64,000 nt of DNA from Exobasidium rhododendri (GCA_026210745.1 CP110632.1:4773001-4837000), one strand, 5' to 3'; shown: positions 10,090-19,854, counted from the first letter of the stretch. The notes: generated by a model not told the origin, from the letters alone. Made by a program: numbers and translations.

Positions 10090-10842
10090 ATGAAGGCCAC
10101 TTTCTCGTGTTTGCTCCTCTGTCTAGGCATCGCAACGACCGGGATGGTCGCGCAGCCGCTGCCAGGGAGACAGGCTGTGACGAGCCAAACAACAGCGCAT
10201 CTCGACTTGAATGTGTCCGTGGAGGAAGGCGGTGGTAGTAGCCTAGCTCCGGTCACCCAATTGAATGGAGCGCCAAAGAGAAAAACGTACGTCAAGAGTG
10301 AGGAATACAAGCAGCGCTCTAAGATTCTACAGAAGGAGAGACGCGAGAGAAAGGTGTTATTGGGGCAAGATCCAAACAAAGCATTCGAAAGCGTTCATGA
10401 TCGCAAGAAGAGATTCCCGGCTGAATTTGACGGTCTCAGTGAAGCTCAAAGAAAGAACAAGAGGAGGTCGTATCTCAGTCTGCCGTTCGGCGAACCGTTC
10501 CCTGAAGGGTATCGCCACGTCTCCTCCTCCGTACTCAAAACTGCCTTTGACCTCCGCAAATTGACCAAGAAGGGAGAGTATGATGCGCTGAGGAAGGAGA
10601 TGGGGAGGATGGCTGCGATAGATCACTCGATCAAGGAAGCGCAACTGATCCACTCCAGAGAAGACTGGATGTTCATCCAAGAGAGAAACGCGCGAAAGGC
10701 AGTGGCCGAGGAAGAAACGTCAGCACAGCGACTTGGCTCCTCAGCACAAAGGCACGGTGAGCATTATTTTTTGCCCGACTTGAACGAAAGGCCACCACCA
10801 GAGTCAGGATACGAAGACGACATTGTCAATCGCTATGATTAA
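10090..10842 (+). CDS. Secreted basic-core family protein, member 2, with DLNxxP motif
   Basis: Predicted secreted protein of 250 residues. I took the ATG at 10090, where a clean signal peptide begins (MKATFSCLLLCLGIATTGMV), over the upstream in-frame codon. It shares the family core: basic run KERRERKVLLG, then FPAEFDGLS, RRSYLSL and VLKTAFDLR near residues 148-156. The mature chain is cysteine-free. Two DLN motifs stand out: DLNVSV at residues 39-44 and DLNERP at 230-235. The latter is an exact DLNxxP, the EAR-type motif that binds plant TOPLESS corepressors; at least one smut effector (Jsi1 of Ustilago maydis) is known to use it. With the basic block as a possible nuclear signal, a host-nucleus effector is a reasonable inference. 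Nothing here proves secretion into a plant. Confidence 0.8.
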   Translation: MKATFSCLLLCLGIATTGMVAQPLPGRQAVTSQTTAHLDLNVSVEEGGGSSLAPVTQLNGAPKRKTYVKSEEYKQRSKILQKERRERKVLLGQDPNKAFESVHDRKKRFPAEFDGLSEAQRKNKRRSYLSLPFGEPFPEGYRHVSSSVLKTAFDLRKLTKKGEYDALRKEMGRMAAIDHSIKEAQLIHSREDWMFIQERNARKAVAEEETSAQRLGSSAQRHGEHYFLPDLNERPPPESGYEDDIVNRYD

Positions 10843-11231
10843 TGAGAAGTAGAGAGAAAAGTAGCGATGCGGTGTCGATGGCAAAAGAGACTGTACGCCG
10901 CACTGCTTTCACACGCGCCCTTTGACGCCCAAGCAATGTTTCGACCTGTCTTGGCGGTACAGGACGTACTTGAGCTGTACTTGATGTGCCATAATGTGTA
11001 GACGGTAATGCGATAGGATCTTGCTCGCAGAAAGAGTAGCATTCAGTCCACTCTCTTAAGGCTGTGCAGCGCAGTGTAAGTGCTCGCTCATCGTCTTCCG
11101 ACACCGCCGCAGTGACAACTCTGTCTGAGCGGCATCCTTCTTGCATATTTACTCTCTTCTCGTCTTTTCTTACGCTTCTTTCTTCTCCTCACTTCCCACC
11201 CTCACATCCATCGAAAAAGAGAGAGAAAAGC
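10843..11231. other. Intergenic: member 2 3' flank and member 3 promoter
   Basis: The 389 bp end in a long pyrimidine-rich leader just before the member 3 ATG. A CTCTTAAG element near 11053 resembles one upstream of member 4. No gene seen. Confidence 0.45.
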
Positions 11232-12272
11232 ATGCTGACACTCCTCGCCCTCCGAGCACTTGTTGTGATCGCGCTGGCTGCGATCCAGGTCGCTGCTATG
11301 GACTTGCCGTCGAGATCGTCCTCCGGCAAAGCTCCTCGAGAGTATCGCTACCATGAGGATCTTTCGTATGAGCCTGCTGCATCTTATCATCTCACTAGCG
11401 ATGAAGGTAGCGCCGCTGAGTATGACAGCCCTCGTCGTCGGACAAAAGAGACAAAGAAGGGCAGAGCTCAACGGTCAGAGAAAGAAAAAGAACGCTTTCG
11501 ACTCTGGCAGCAAGCCCATCGAGAAAGGAAGAGCCGACTGGGACTGGGTCGAGCTGAACCGTACAAGCCGCATCAAGTCAAGAGAAGAACACCTCCTGGC
11601 TGGGATGAAATGTCGAAATGGGAACGAAACGTACAGAGGAAGGAGTGGCTCGAGCTTGGCAACAGAGACATCGTGCCGGAAGAGTACAAGAGCGTGCCTG
11701 CGATCATCTTGCAAAAAGCCTTTGAGATTCGACATGATCCGCGAAACAAGGGCAAAGGCATCTCCTTTGACGATTCCTTGTCGATGGCAGAAAGCAGGGA
11801 AGCGTTGGCTGACGACGCCTTTGTAGAGAAGAACTCCGAATTCAGTCACCAACCAGCACAGAGGTCAAGTGCCAGGCTTTCTAGTGGAAAGGGAAAGGGA
11901 AAACACCGTACAGACGAGGATCAAGACACTTCTGGCACCAGCAGCAGGAGGCACGGCGTCCTCGGCTTCGAGATTGTCACTCGTCCGCGAACACCCACGT
12001 CGATCATCTCCCACACGATACGGCCGTCGAACAGAGATCCGTTCTATGGATATGGAGGTCATGGAGGCCACAATGCGGTGGAAGGCTACAATTATTCCGG
12101 CTATTCAGACACGCCTCGACCGCAGATACCTGCGTCAGAGTGGTCTGGAGACACGGTCCACCACGGTTTGCAGGGCTTGAACTTGGGATACGATGCAGGG
12201 CAGGACTATGCGTCGTCGAATCAGCAGGGCAACGCTGCTCATGAGGGCAATCCATACTACCCTTACTACTAA
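11232..12272 (+). CDS. Secreted basic-core family protein, member 3
   Basis: Predicted secreted protein of 346 residues. The start at 11232 gives a signal peptide (MLTLLALRALVVIALAAIQV); the frame is open further upstream but without a leader-like sequence. Family features in order: an acidic Tyr/Ser segment, a strongly basic stretch (PRRRTKETKKGRAQR and HRERKSRLG), TPPGWDEMS, RKEWLEL, then IILQKAFEIR at about 158-167 and the DDSLSMAE helix. The mature protein has no cysteine. The last 70 residues are Gly/Tyr/His/Asn-rich (YGYGGHGGHN and similar) and end in PYYPYY, a low-complexity tail also found in member 4. It faces member 4 tail to tail, the usual geometry of an inverted duplication. Function unknown. 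Confidence 0.8.
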   Translation: MLTLLALRALVVIALAAIQVAAMDLPSRSSSGKAPREYRYHEDLSYEPAASYHLTSDEGSAAEYDSPRRRTKETKKGRAQRSEKEKERFRLWQQAHRERKSRLGLGRAEPYKPHQVKRRTPPGWDEMSKWERNVQRKEWLELGNRDIVPEEYKSVPAIILQKAFEIRHDPRNKGKGISFDDSLSMAESREALADDAFVEKNSEFSHQPAQRSSARLSSGKGKGKHRTDEDQDTSGTSSRRHGVLGFEIVTRPRTPTSIISHTIRPSNRDPFYGYGGHGGHNAVEGYNYSGYSDTPRPQIPASEWSGDTVHHGLQGLNLGYDAGQDYASSNQQGNAAHEGNPYYPYY

Positions 12273-12552
12273 ACCTGCCTCTGGCTTGTCCCGCTTTCTA
12301 ATTCTCATTACATTCTTACATCATTAGTGTTCTGTAGCGATTCTGATCTGTTTCTGCTGTGGCCAGACCCTAATCCAAGCATTACACTCTAGGTCGGCTC
12401 CTCGTGCTAGGACTTCTTAAACAAAGGCAACCTTGCACCGTGACCCTGCACTCTCTCACACCCTACGTCGAGAGGGGAAAAGCCATGCCGTTCAAACTGC
12501 CGTTTCGAGTGACCAAGTTTCATTTCGTCTAAAATTTCTTCTACAAAAGCGC

Positions 12553-13563
12553 TCACTGCTGGTACGAATGATGAGGGGGGTACAATTGGAAATCTTGAAA
12601 GTACGGAATGGAGGAAGAACGTTGATCACCATACTCGCGGTAATCGATGTTCTGCGAGCGGGTCCTGGTGGGCACATGAACGCCCAGCGGATTCTGGTAT
12701 TGCTCTGGGTACGAGCTTGCATAGTCATGCTGTGACTGATGACCGTGTCCACTGTGAGAGCCCTGGTCGTACTGGTAGTGTCCCGTGTGGGAGCCGCCCT
12801 GGTAGCCGGTTTCTTGACGGGAAGCACGGTGATCTACTGCAGGTGCCTTGCTCCGACTCGCCTTCTCCACCTTGTAGTTGCCGACTGTCGAATCTTGATG
12901 AAGCAGTTGGTGGATGCGAGCGGCATCCTCTGTCTCATCCAGGTTCTTGGCAATCTCTAACGACTCCTCAATGGACATTAGTCGCCCCTCGAAATTCTTG
13001 GCCTCCATGCGGATCTCAAAGGCCATCTTCAGCAAGCTGGCATGGAGGTAGTGAAACTGCGCAGGAATGCTTGCCTCTGCAGGCAGTCCAAGCCACTCTC
13101 TCCTCTTCTTGTCGCGGAAGCCTCGTGACATGCCCTTCCACTCCGGTGGCACGAAGGCCTGTCGTTCTCCCTCTCCATACGCTTCTCGGTATGCCTTTCC
13201 CATCGCAGCTTTCCTTTCGTGACGCCTAATGTACGACTGTCTCAGCTTGCCCTTTGCCTTGTCGGCGTTGTTCTTCTGCGGCTTCTTCCCCTTTCCATGC
13301 GTTTCACCCTCGCTTACGTCGCTGCTAAAGGGAGACGGTGTCCTGAAGCGAGGGGAGGAAGGAGCCTCTTCCTCGTACGCATAGCCACTGTGAGAGGATG
13401 ACTCGTGCTCGGCGTTGATGTTGAGCGACCCCAACGACAGATTCGTGGCAAGATCTTTCTCCTTTTGCATGCCAAGAAGCTTTCGAATGGACACGGGCGC
13501 CGACACACTCTCGTGGACTGCCAAGGCGAGCAGGACGTAGGAGGCGAGGAGGAAGGACTTCAT
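12553..13563 (-). CDS. Secreted basic-core family protein, member 4
   Basis: Predicted secreted protein of 336 residues with signal peptide MKSFLLASYVLLALAVHESV and no cysteine in the mature part. The core is the clearest match to member 3: RRHERKAAMG, then FVPPEWKGMS, KRREWLGLP and SLLKMAFEIR at about 176-185, followed by SIEESLEIAKN. The tail (about 232-336) is rich in Gly, His, Tyr, Gln and Ser, with SGHGH-type repeats and a DYASS block shared with member 3. Single exon. A long antisense frame over 12717-13229 is a shadow of this gene. The tail composition suggests a disordered, possibly self-associating or metal-binding segment; that is inference. Confidence 0.8.
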   Translation of the reverse strand: MKSFLLASYVLLALAVHESVSAPVSIRKLLGMQKEKDLATNLSLGSLNINAEHESSSHSGYAYEEEAPSSPRFRTPSPFSSDVSEGETHGKGKKPQKNNADKAKGKLRQSYIRRHERKAAMGKAYREAYGEGERQAFVPPEWKGMSRGFRDKKRREWLGLPAEASIPAQFHYLHASLLKMAFEIRMEAKNFEGRLMSIEESLEIAKNLDETEDAARIHQLLHQDSTVGNYKVEKASRSKAPAVDHRASRQETGYQGGSHTGHYQYDQGSHSGHGHQSQHDYASSYPEQYQNPLGVHVPTRTRSQNIDYREYGDQRSSSIPYFQDFQLYPPHHSYQQ

Positions 13564-14332
13564 CTGTGTTTACTCTACTGGCGAAAAGGACAGTTCGTGT
13601 AGTGGTGGGACAGAGAAAGGAGATTGAGAAAGGCATTCATCTGAACAGACACTCCTCTTAAGTACTTGACGGGCGTCTCGAGTCGATGTGGGCGCAACAT
13701 TGTGAGTAAGTGACTGTGTTCAGCACAGCAAAGTGGAAGAGATGCTGTCGTCTTCCTTAGTGCACAAGTCACTCCGAGCGCGACCGAGACGCTCTGTGCT
13801 GTTTCTAACGACCAGTGACACGGCAGGAAGGTATGCCCAATCAAAGACAGCGACAGATGCAGTGGTGTGTCTCTGAGGATGAAGAACGGTACACCACAGC
13901 CTCCTGCTATTGTAGGCGCCTGTCGTTGCTATGAAATGACTCTCTACACTAAAAAGTGACAGCTGAGCTCTCTCCAGTCACGGTGGAAGGCAGTGCAGTA
14001 GACTGAGCCAGGGGGGCACAATGTGTCTCTTCTCTATGGGCAACATCATACGTGCGACGGGGAGGACAGCTGCATTCAGAGGCGGGCGTGAATCTCTGGT
14101 AGCAGACACGGTATACTCTACTGCCTCGTGGAGTAAAGCGTGTATTTCACTCTAATACACCCAACGAGTTCACTTTCGGCATCAAGACGGACTGGACCAC
14201 ACACAATAAGTATCATCTGTGCTATTGCATTTACTCGTGCTAGTTCCAGCTGTAGCTGTGTTTGCTGATGAAACGTTTCATTTCGCAGTATCATCATTCG
14301 AGAAGTGTATCTGGAGGCACATCAACATCGCA
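13564..14332. other. Intergenic upstream of member 4
   Basis: The 769 bp contain the member 4 promoter and the 3' flank of the next secreted gene. A TTAAGAG-type element lies about 90 bp before the member 4 start. Short frames have no signal peptide, homology or splice support. Confidence 0.45.
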
Positions 14333-14914
14333 TCACTCTGTGGTGGATGCGCCCTTTGAGCTCTTGACGGCATACTCGATGGCACTTTGAATGCTGTCAG
14401 CTCGGTATTCGAGTTCTGAGTCAGTATACTGCGGGCTGTACTGCTCCGTTGGCTTTTTCAGCTTGTGACGGCGACTACCAAAGGTTTTGGAACTGGTTCT
14501 GCCAATCTTGGCACTGTTGCTCTCATCAAGGGTAGGGTCTTCCTCCTCGAATGTTGTGGCCGTGCTTCTGAAGCTGGAGGCCTGAAAGGGTTGTAGGTAC
14601 ACAGTATTCAGTGGGAAGAATAAGAGACTGTCTTTTTCCCTACTCACCCTCGAGCTTGCAGTATCTTTTGCCAGCTTCCTGCTCGTAGACTTGCTAGCAG
14701 GCTTGTTCAGGTAGCCACGCAGGCATCCTGTATTCGCCTCGTCCACTGTGATAGGTTTCTGGCCAAAAGAGACGCCGTCAGTAAAGGGTAGAAGCCGTGT
14801 AGCTGTACTGACAACACGACTCACCGTGCTTCGCGAGCCGCTGGGGAGAGGGGCAGAGTCGATGGAAGCGACCATGAAAGCAGCGAGCAAGGCAAGCAAA
14901 AGACAGAAGTGCAT
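14333..14914 (-). CDS. Small secreted protein with two 66-nt introns
   Basis: Predicted secreted protein of 149 residues from three exons: 14825-14914, 14648-14758 and 14333-14581. The signal peptide is MHFCLLLALLAAFMVASIDS, with mature start near APLPSGSRS. Both introns have GTGAGT donors, CTGAC/CTGAAT branch sites and CAG acceptors, yet each is exactly 66 nt and open in frame. Retention would therefore give a 193-residue protein instead of a truncated one. The mature chain is Ser/Thr/Lys-rich with a KK/RR-dense middle and an acidic-then-helical end (SIQSAIEYAVKSSKG). The LKxAF core of the four neighbours is absent, so membership of their family is not supported. Function unknown. Confidence 0.68.
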   Translation of the reverse strand: MHFCLLLALLAAFMVASIDSAPLPSGSRSTVSRVVSTATRLLPFTDGVSFGQKPITVDEANTGCLRGYLNKPASKSTSRKLAKDTASSRVSREKDSLLFFPLNTVYLQPFQASSFRSTATTFEEEDPTLDESNSAKIGRTSSKTFGSRRHKLKKPTEQYSPQYTDSELEYRADSIQSAIEYAVKSSKGASTTE

Positions 14915-15519
14915 GGTGAGAGTCGATCGAGAAGAAAGGCGAGATAGAGAGACAGGGAGGAGAGAGGAAGAGGCCGCCTTATATGTACAGTATCACGTCA
15001 AGGGTGACACTCCATGAGTTGCCTTCAAATGATGCTCTGGACAGGCGCTTATCTGTGACCAGTGCTATGATCTGCCAGACAAACAAGGGAGGGCGATCAA
15101 AATTAGATCAGTCCAAGGGTGTCGCACAGGTATGCTACACTCGTTCTCGCTCGCTGCTCGGTCTTTCCTTTTGCAAGGGAGTCCATCTCCTTCAGCTCCA
15201 AAAGCAGCTACTCTACTCTACGCCGTCTCATTTTGCGCTGCCTCTGGGGGCTGTGCAAGGGGGATGAGGGCAGATCATAGCGAGGACCATCAGCAAGCGA
15301 TCAAGTCTATCAGAAATCTCAGAGACCGAGCACAGGCAAAGGGGGCGGTGGCCAGCAACGATTTACAGTGGAGAAGCATGTCATACTGTGGTTGATGTGT
15401 CATTAGTTTCGCTTGTTACAGATTCTATGGGGATGATGATGATGATGATGTGACGATGTAGATCCATGTTGGTACATTTTGCTATTATGAGGGTTGAGGG
15501 GGAAGAAGGAGTGTAGGCT
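14915..15519. other. Intergenic between small secreted gene and MFS gene
   Basis: The 605 bp hold the promoter of the small secreted gene (TATA-like box at 14977) and the 3' flank of the MFS gene, with a short GAT microsatellite at about 15432-15450. A plus-strand 87-codon frame (15132-15395) lacks support. Confidence 0.45.
14977..14983 (-). promoter_or_regulatory. TATA-like box of small secreted gene
   Basis: TATAAGG on the minus strand, about 63 bp before the ATG at 14914. Confidence 0.4.
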
Positions 15520-17275
15520 CTATGGTCGAAAGGATAGGTCGCGAGCGGCGTAGTGTCTGGCAAAGAGGATGAATCCGAGTCCGATGGTGACGCAAGCACC
15601 GGAAAAGCCGACACAGGCCCACCATCGATAGGGTGCTTCGCCGAGGATTAGACCAGCGATGGGCGTGCCAAAGAGCTGGAGGGGAAGAATATAACGACTA
15701 GTCAGCAACGGGGACGTCAAATAAGAGAGATCTCTTTTCCGGAGAAGGGGACTCACCCCTGAAATCGACATGATGGAAAAGAGGGCACCCATACGAGAGC
15801 CGGCCGTGCTGCTGTCACCAAGCTGATTCACGCAGCTCGGTATTAGTGACACGTAGCACCCCGCACAATATCCGAAGATGATGGTGAAAGCGATGATGGA
15901 GAGCTGGTGGAGAAGAAGAGGGGGGGCAAGCCGTAAAAGGGTGAGCAAGTGAAGGATGCAGTGACGTTATCCGTGTTTCGCCTCACATTGTCAAACAAAG
16001 GGAAAAGGAAGAGGAACAGCGTCGCGATGCAGAGATGAGGAATGAGCGTGGTCATCCGGCCGTATCGATCAGCGAGGATGGCAGGGATGATGCGGCCGAC
16101 GGTGCTGGAGGCATTCAAGACGCTGAGCCAGTATCCATCCGCTGGAAGTTTGTGGAAGCTGGTGAACGTGTTCATGAACGTTTGAGGGACGTATATGCCG
16201 ACTGCATACGTACACGGAGACAAGGGGCAGTCAGCAAATGAAAGCAAACATGACGGTGAGAAAAGAAAGAGTGTCTGCCTACTCACACATGATCATGGCA
16301 GCCCCAATCACAAAGAAGGTGAAGCTCTTCATCTTGAAGGCGCTCAGGTCGACGAAGCTGCGAGACGATTCCAGCTTGATCGGTGGCAGTCGAGTCTTGA
16401 TCAGGAAATAGGAAGGGCACAGGAATGCCAGGGAGGCGAAAGCAATGATGCGCATCGTCCAGGGAAATCCAACGGCGGGAATCAAGCGACGAACCATGAT
16501 CGGCAGCACGGTCGAGCCGACACCAGCGCCACTTGCAAGGCTGTGAAGAGAAGGAGAAGGAAAGAGGGGTGAGAATGATTTCCCATACGCAACATGATGA
16601 CACTCACATTCCCATGGCAGTCGCTCTGCGCCTCTTGAAGTAGTGCGAGGGGATGGCCAGGCAGAGGTGGAAGATGAAGCCCATGGCGAGCCCCAGACCG
16701 AGCCCTTGAGCAAGGAAGAGTTGCCAGTACGCCGTGCACAGGGAGACCATCATCTGGCAGCTGTATATATAGTCAGCCTACGTCGATGTCTGATCACGAG
16801 TGTCGACTCACAAGACCAGCATCACGGCGGACACGGCAAGAACAGGCTTGATGTAGCCTAGATCGAAGCACCTTCCTGCCACGATACCCGTGCCGAACAC
16901 AAAGAAGAACTGAAACGAACCGATCCAGGCAATCTCGCTTGTCGTCTTGTCGGGTAGTAGGTGTGCAGCGTAGTACTGTTCATACACGCCAAACGAGTTG
17001 ACTGACCCAAAGGAAAAGAAGATCATCCAGAAGCACCCCGCGATGCAACCCCACGCTTCCCAGCCACCGTCAGGGAATCCCGTGTCCTCCTCTGCTAGTG
17101 CTGCTGCTCCCTTCTCCTCCTCTCCCTCCTCTAGGTTGAGGTGGGGAACTTCAAGAGGCAGAGCTTTGCTGATCTTGTCATCCGCCGTCGTTGTCAGTGT
17201 GTCAGTCGAAGAGTTGTTGGAGACCACAGCGGCTCTGAAGCTGCTTGCCCGTGATGTTTGGGCAGTGTCGCACAT
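15520..17275 (-). CDS. MFS transporter, monocarboxylate-porter type
   Basis: Plasma-membrane major facilitator of 462 residues with about 12 helices. Six exons join in frame: 16812-17275, 16608-16760, 16287-16540, 15987-16201, 15757-15903 and 15520-15675. After a polar N-terminal tail, the monocarboxylate-family entry PDGGWEAWGCIAGCF opens helix 1 (the family signature is DGGWGW). A GLGLGLAMGFIFHLCLAIPSHYFKRRRATAMG region and the GRIIPAILADRYGR loop also match. Such fungal proteins (Mch-like) move monocarboxylates, riboflavin or related acids; the substrate cannot be read here. It is divergent from the aromatic aminotransferase gene, so transport of an aromatic keto acid is conceivable but unsupported. 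Confidence 0.88.
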
Positions 17276-17950
17276 TTAGTAGTCAGCTGTGAGGGAGATT
17301 TGATGGGAAAGGTGGTGTGTATGTGTTTGCGTGTGTCTTCTTACACTTCTTCTCTTTCCCCCCTTCCTCCTTCTCGCCTTCTTATACAAAGAAGAGAAGA
17401 CGCCCCCCTCCCTCCTCCGAGTCAGACTGACGGACATGGCGCCCGCAAGTGACAGGCATTACCGCACCCCCTGAATCAACCATGCATTCCGCTACAGGCC
17501 AATGAAGGGAAATTCTGCTTGCGCCTACAATTTTCGTCCCTGGTCCCTTCTTGGCATCTCAGGTGAAAAAGGGTTCAGGCGTTGGGAAAGGAACATCGAC
17601 GCGCAAAAAAGGTGTCACTGGACATTGACCGCGCCGGCCGCGCTTCAGAATCCGTGCAAACGTGGCATATTTTCCTTCTTTTATCTCCTTTACCTTTTTC
17701 CTTTCAAACTCTTCTTTCGGGCCCGATTGTCCTGTTACATTTACTATCTTAGTTGGCAGTCGGGCAATTAGCCCTTCCCATTTCTCCGTCGAATTTCGCA
17801 GATCCTGTGAATTGTCCCGCCATTGCCTAGGGAGTCATGCAGGCCAAGGAAGGAAGGGGCAGCCCAAAGGACGAAGAGGCAAGCCAATGGGAACCTTTAG
17901 CCGGATCAGTTCGCCGCGGATCCCTTCCTGTCCTCGACCGTTGACGCGGA

Positions 17951-17959
17951 ATGACTCAT
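17951..17959 (+). promoter_or_regulatory. Gcn4/Cpc1-type site before the aminotransferase gene
   Basis: ATGACTCAT is the full palindromic target of the Gcn4 family, here 26 bp upstream of a TATA-like box and about 90 bp before the ATG. It suggests control of the aminotransferase by general amino-acid starvation signalling. Confidence 0.6.
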
Positions 17960-17984
17960 GCTATCGGCGTCCAGGGAGAAAGGG

Positions 17985-17990
17985 TATAAG
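17985..17990 (+). promoter_or_regulatory. TATA-like box of aminotransferase gene
   Basis: TATAAG in the sequence agggtataagagg, 58 bp before the ATG at 18048. Confidence 0.45.
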
Positions 17991-18047
17991 AGGACGGAGG
18001 GGGGAAGAAAGGAGAGCAGCACACCCTCACAACCATCACTTTCAACC

Positions 18048-19676
18048 ATGCCCACTGCAGTAGCGAATCAGTCCAGCCTCACCACGCTCAACAACGTCGC
18101 AGTCGACAATGTCAAGGTGGTGCTGAAACAATCACCAGCAGCAGCAGCACCAAGCGCTCCCACCCATAGATTCGGTATTGACCACCGCTCCATGCTGTCT
18201 CGCTCTACCAATCTACGACCCGAGAGTGCCATTCGATCCCTCTTCCCCGCCGAGTCGATTCCTGGCATGCTCTCACTACTGGCCGGAAAGCCAAACACGG
18301 CCACGTTCCCCATCTCCAACATTGCGCTCACCATCAAGCCGGTCCCTAATCAAACGGAAGAGGTGACGCTGAACATTCGCGGCTCTGACTTGGAAGCTGG
18401 TCTGCAATACGGACAAACGTACGGATTGCCGCGATTGGCTGAATGGTTGACGCAGTGGCAGTCAAGGATACACGGTCGAAGCATCGTTCGTAATGAATTG
18501 GAGAACAACAAGCGTGATGGCAGGAATCCGTGGAAGCTGTCGATTGGAAATGGAAGTCAGGATATGCTGACCAAGACTTTCAATGCTTGCATCAACCCTG
18601 GCGATTCGGTACTGGCGGAGTGCCCTGCGTATACGTGAGTCAAGGCGATGAGAAGGCAAAAAGATTACAGATGTTGACTGACACACACTCCCTCTCTGTG
18701 TGTCTCCAGTGGAATTCTTCCCACTCTCACCACACTGCAGGCCAACGTGGTCGCCGTTGAGTCGGACGACCAGGGGCTCATGGCGACTGCGCTGGAAGAG
18801 ACGCTCGCCAATTGGAACACCACCCCAAAGACTGCCGGCAAGCCGTTTCCCAAGCTGATCTACACGACACCGACCGCGGCGAATCCATCTGGCACGACTG
18901 CCTCCGAGGAGAGAAAGCGCCAGATCTTGTCCATTGCACGCAAATTCGGCGTCTTGATCATGGAGGACGACCCCTACATGCTGTTGTCCTTTGAAGGGCT
19001 CGGACAGGACACGCCAGAGACGCGAAGCAGAGTACGAACGTATTGGAGCCTGGAGCAAGACGACGCCGAAACGTGGGGAACCGGGTGGGTCATTCGATTC
19101 GACAGCTTTTCCAAGATCATCTCCGGTGGCATGAGGGTGGGATACGTCACGGGACCAAGTGTGATTGTGGATGCGATCGACTTGGAGACCAGTTCGGCGA
19201 ATCTGCAAGGCTCTGGCGCAAGTCAAGCCATCGTCTTGGCCCTCCTCGAACACTGGGGTCAGGATGGCCTCTTGCAGCACTGTGATCGACTTGCCACCTT
19301 CTACCGTCAAAGGAGAGACAACTTCGAAGAGAAGGCCAGGAGAATTCTTGGACCACAGGCAGATGGAAATCACGCAGTAGCAGAGTGGGTCACGCCCGTC
19401 GCAGGAATGTTCTTGTGGCTGCGACTCAACCTGCCTCCTGTGCTTGGTGTGCAGGGTGGGGAGAGCGGTGACAGTTATCGCTTGGTGTCTGAAAAGGCAA
19501 AGGCAAAAGGGGTCTTGGCTGTGCCGGGAGTAGCGTTCATGCCAGACGGTAGATGCACCTCCTATGTGAGGACGAGCTTCAGCATCATCGAGGAGGAGGA
19601 TGTGGAAGAGGCTTTCAGAAGGATCAGAGCGTCGGTGGAAGAGGCGTGGCAGGAGAAGGGCCTAGTGGTCGTCTAG
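18048..19676 (+). CDS. Aromatic amino acid aminotransferase (Aro8 / class I, PLP)
   Basis: PLP enzyme of the Aro8 / kynurenine-aminotransferase II group, interconverting aromatic amino acids and their 2-oxo acids (phenylpyruvate, 4-hydroxyphenylpyruvate). Exons 18048-18634 and 18710-19676 give 517 residues; the single intron splits a Tyr-Thr-Gly stretch and restores the frame exactly. Marks are GNGSQDMLTKTF (cofactor phosphate loop), YTTPTAANPSGTT, the DDPYMLLSF segment, the Schiff-base lysine in DSFSKIISGGMRVGY (about Lys331), and a C-terminal SYVRTSFS arginine that binds the substrate carboxylate. In place of the usual PTGQNPTG it has PTAANPSG, a mild divergence. The Gcn4-type site upstream fits a biosynthetic role. 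It could equally supply the homogentisate pathway genes about 20 kb away. Confidence 0.9.
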
Positions 19677-19854
19677 AGAGAGCCGTAATAGAGACACACA
19701 CATTTGTAAGAATAACATGCACACACAACCACCACATAGAATACAGTAATGACACACATAATCAGCGATGCATTGCGGAGAGTGCAGGTCAGGAACATTC
19801 GATGCTGCGAGAGAGAGAGCCTGTCCACACACAATCCAGTCTGACGAGTTATCT

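Larger units (their letters stand above)
17276..18047. other. Divergent promoter region, MFS / aminotransferase
   Basis: The 772 bp contain a perfect Gcn4-type palindrome and a TATA-like box on the aminotransferase side, a ccggccgc run near 17634, and a TATAAG-like element on the minus strand near 17383 for the MFS gene. Confidence 0.5.

Noticed and set aside
12717-13229. Long plus-strand frame (170 codons) opposite secreted member 4
   Set aside because: No start context, signal peptide or domain. It is a shadow of the minus-strand gene, whose signal peptide and family core are clear.
8999-14914. Secreted cluster as hydrophobins or Repellent-type repeat proteins
   Set aside because: There is no eight-cysteine pattern and no Kex2-bounded amphipathic repeats. 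Mature proteins are basic and largely cysteine-free.
15132-15395. 87-codon plus-strand frame between the small secreted gene and the MFS gene
   Set aside because: The N-terminus is not a convincing signal peptide and nothing else supports translation.
18462-19373. 303-codon minus-strand frame inside the aminotransferase gene
   Set aside because: It lies wholly antisense to well-conserved PLP-enzyme sequence and has no recognisable domain.
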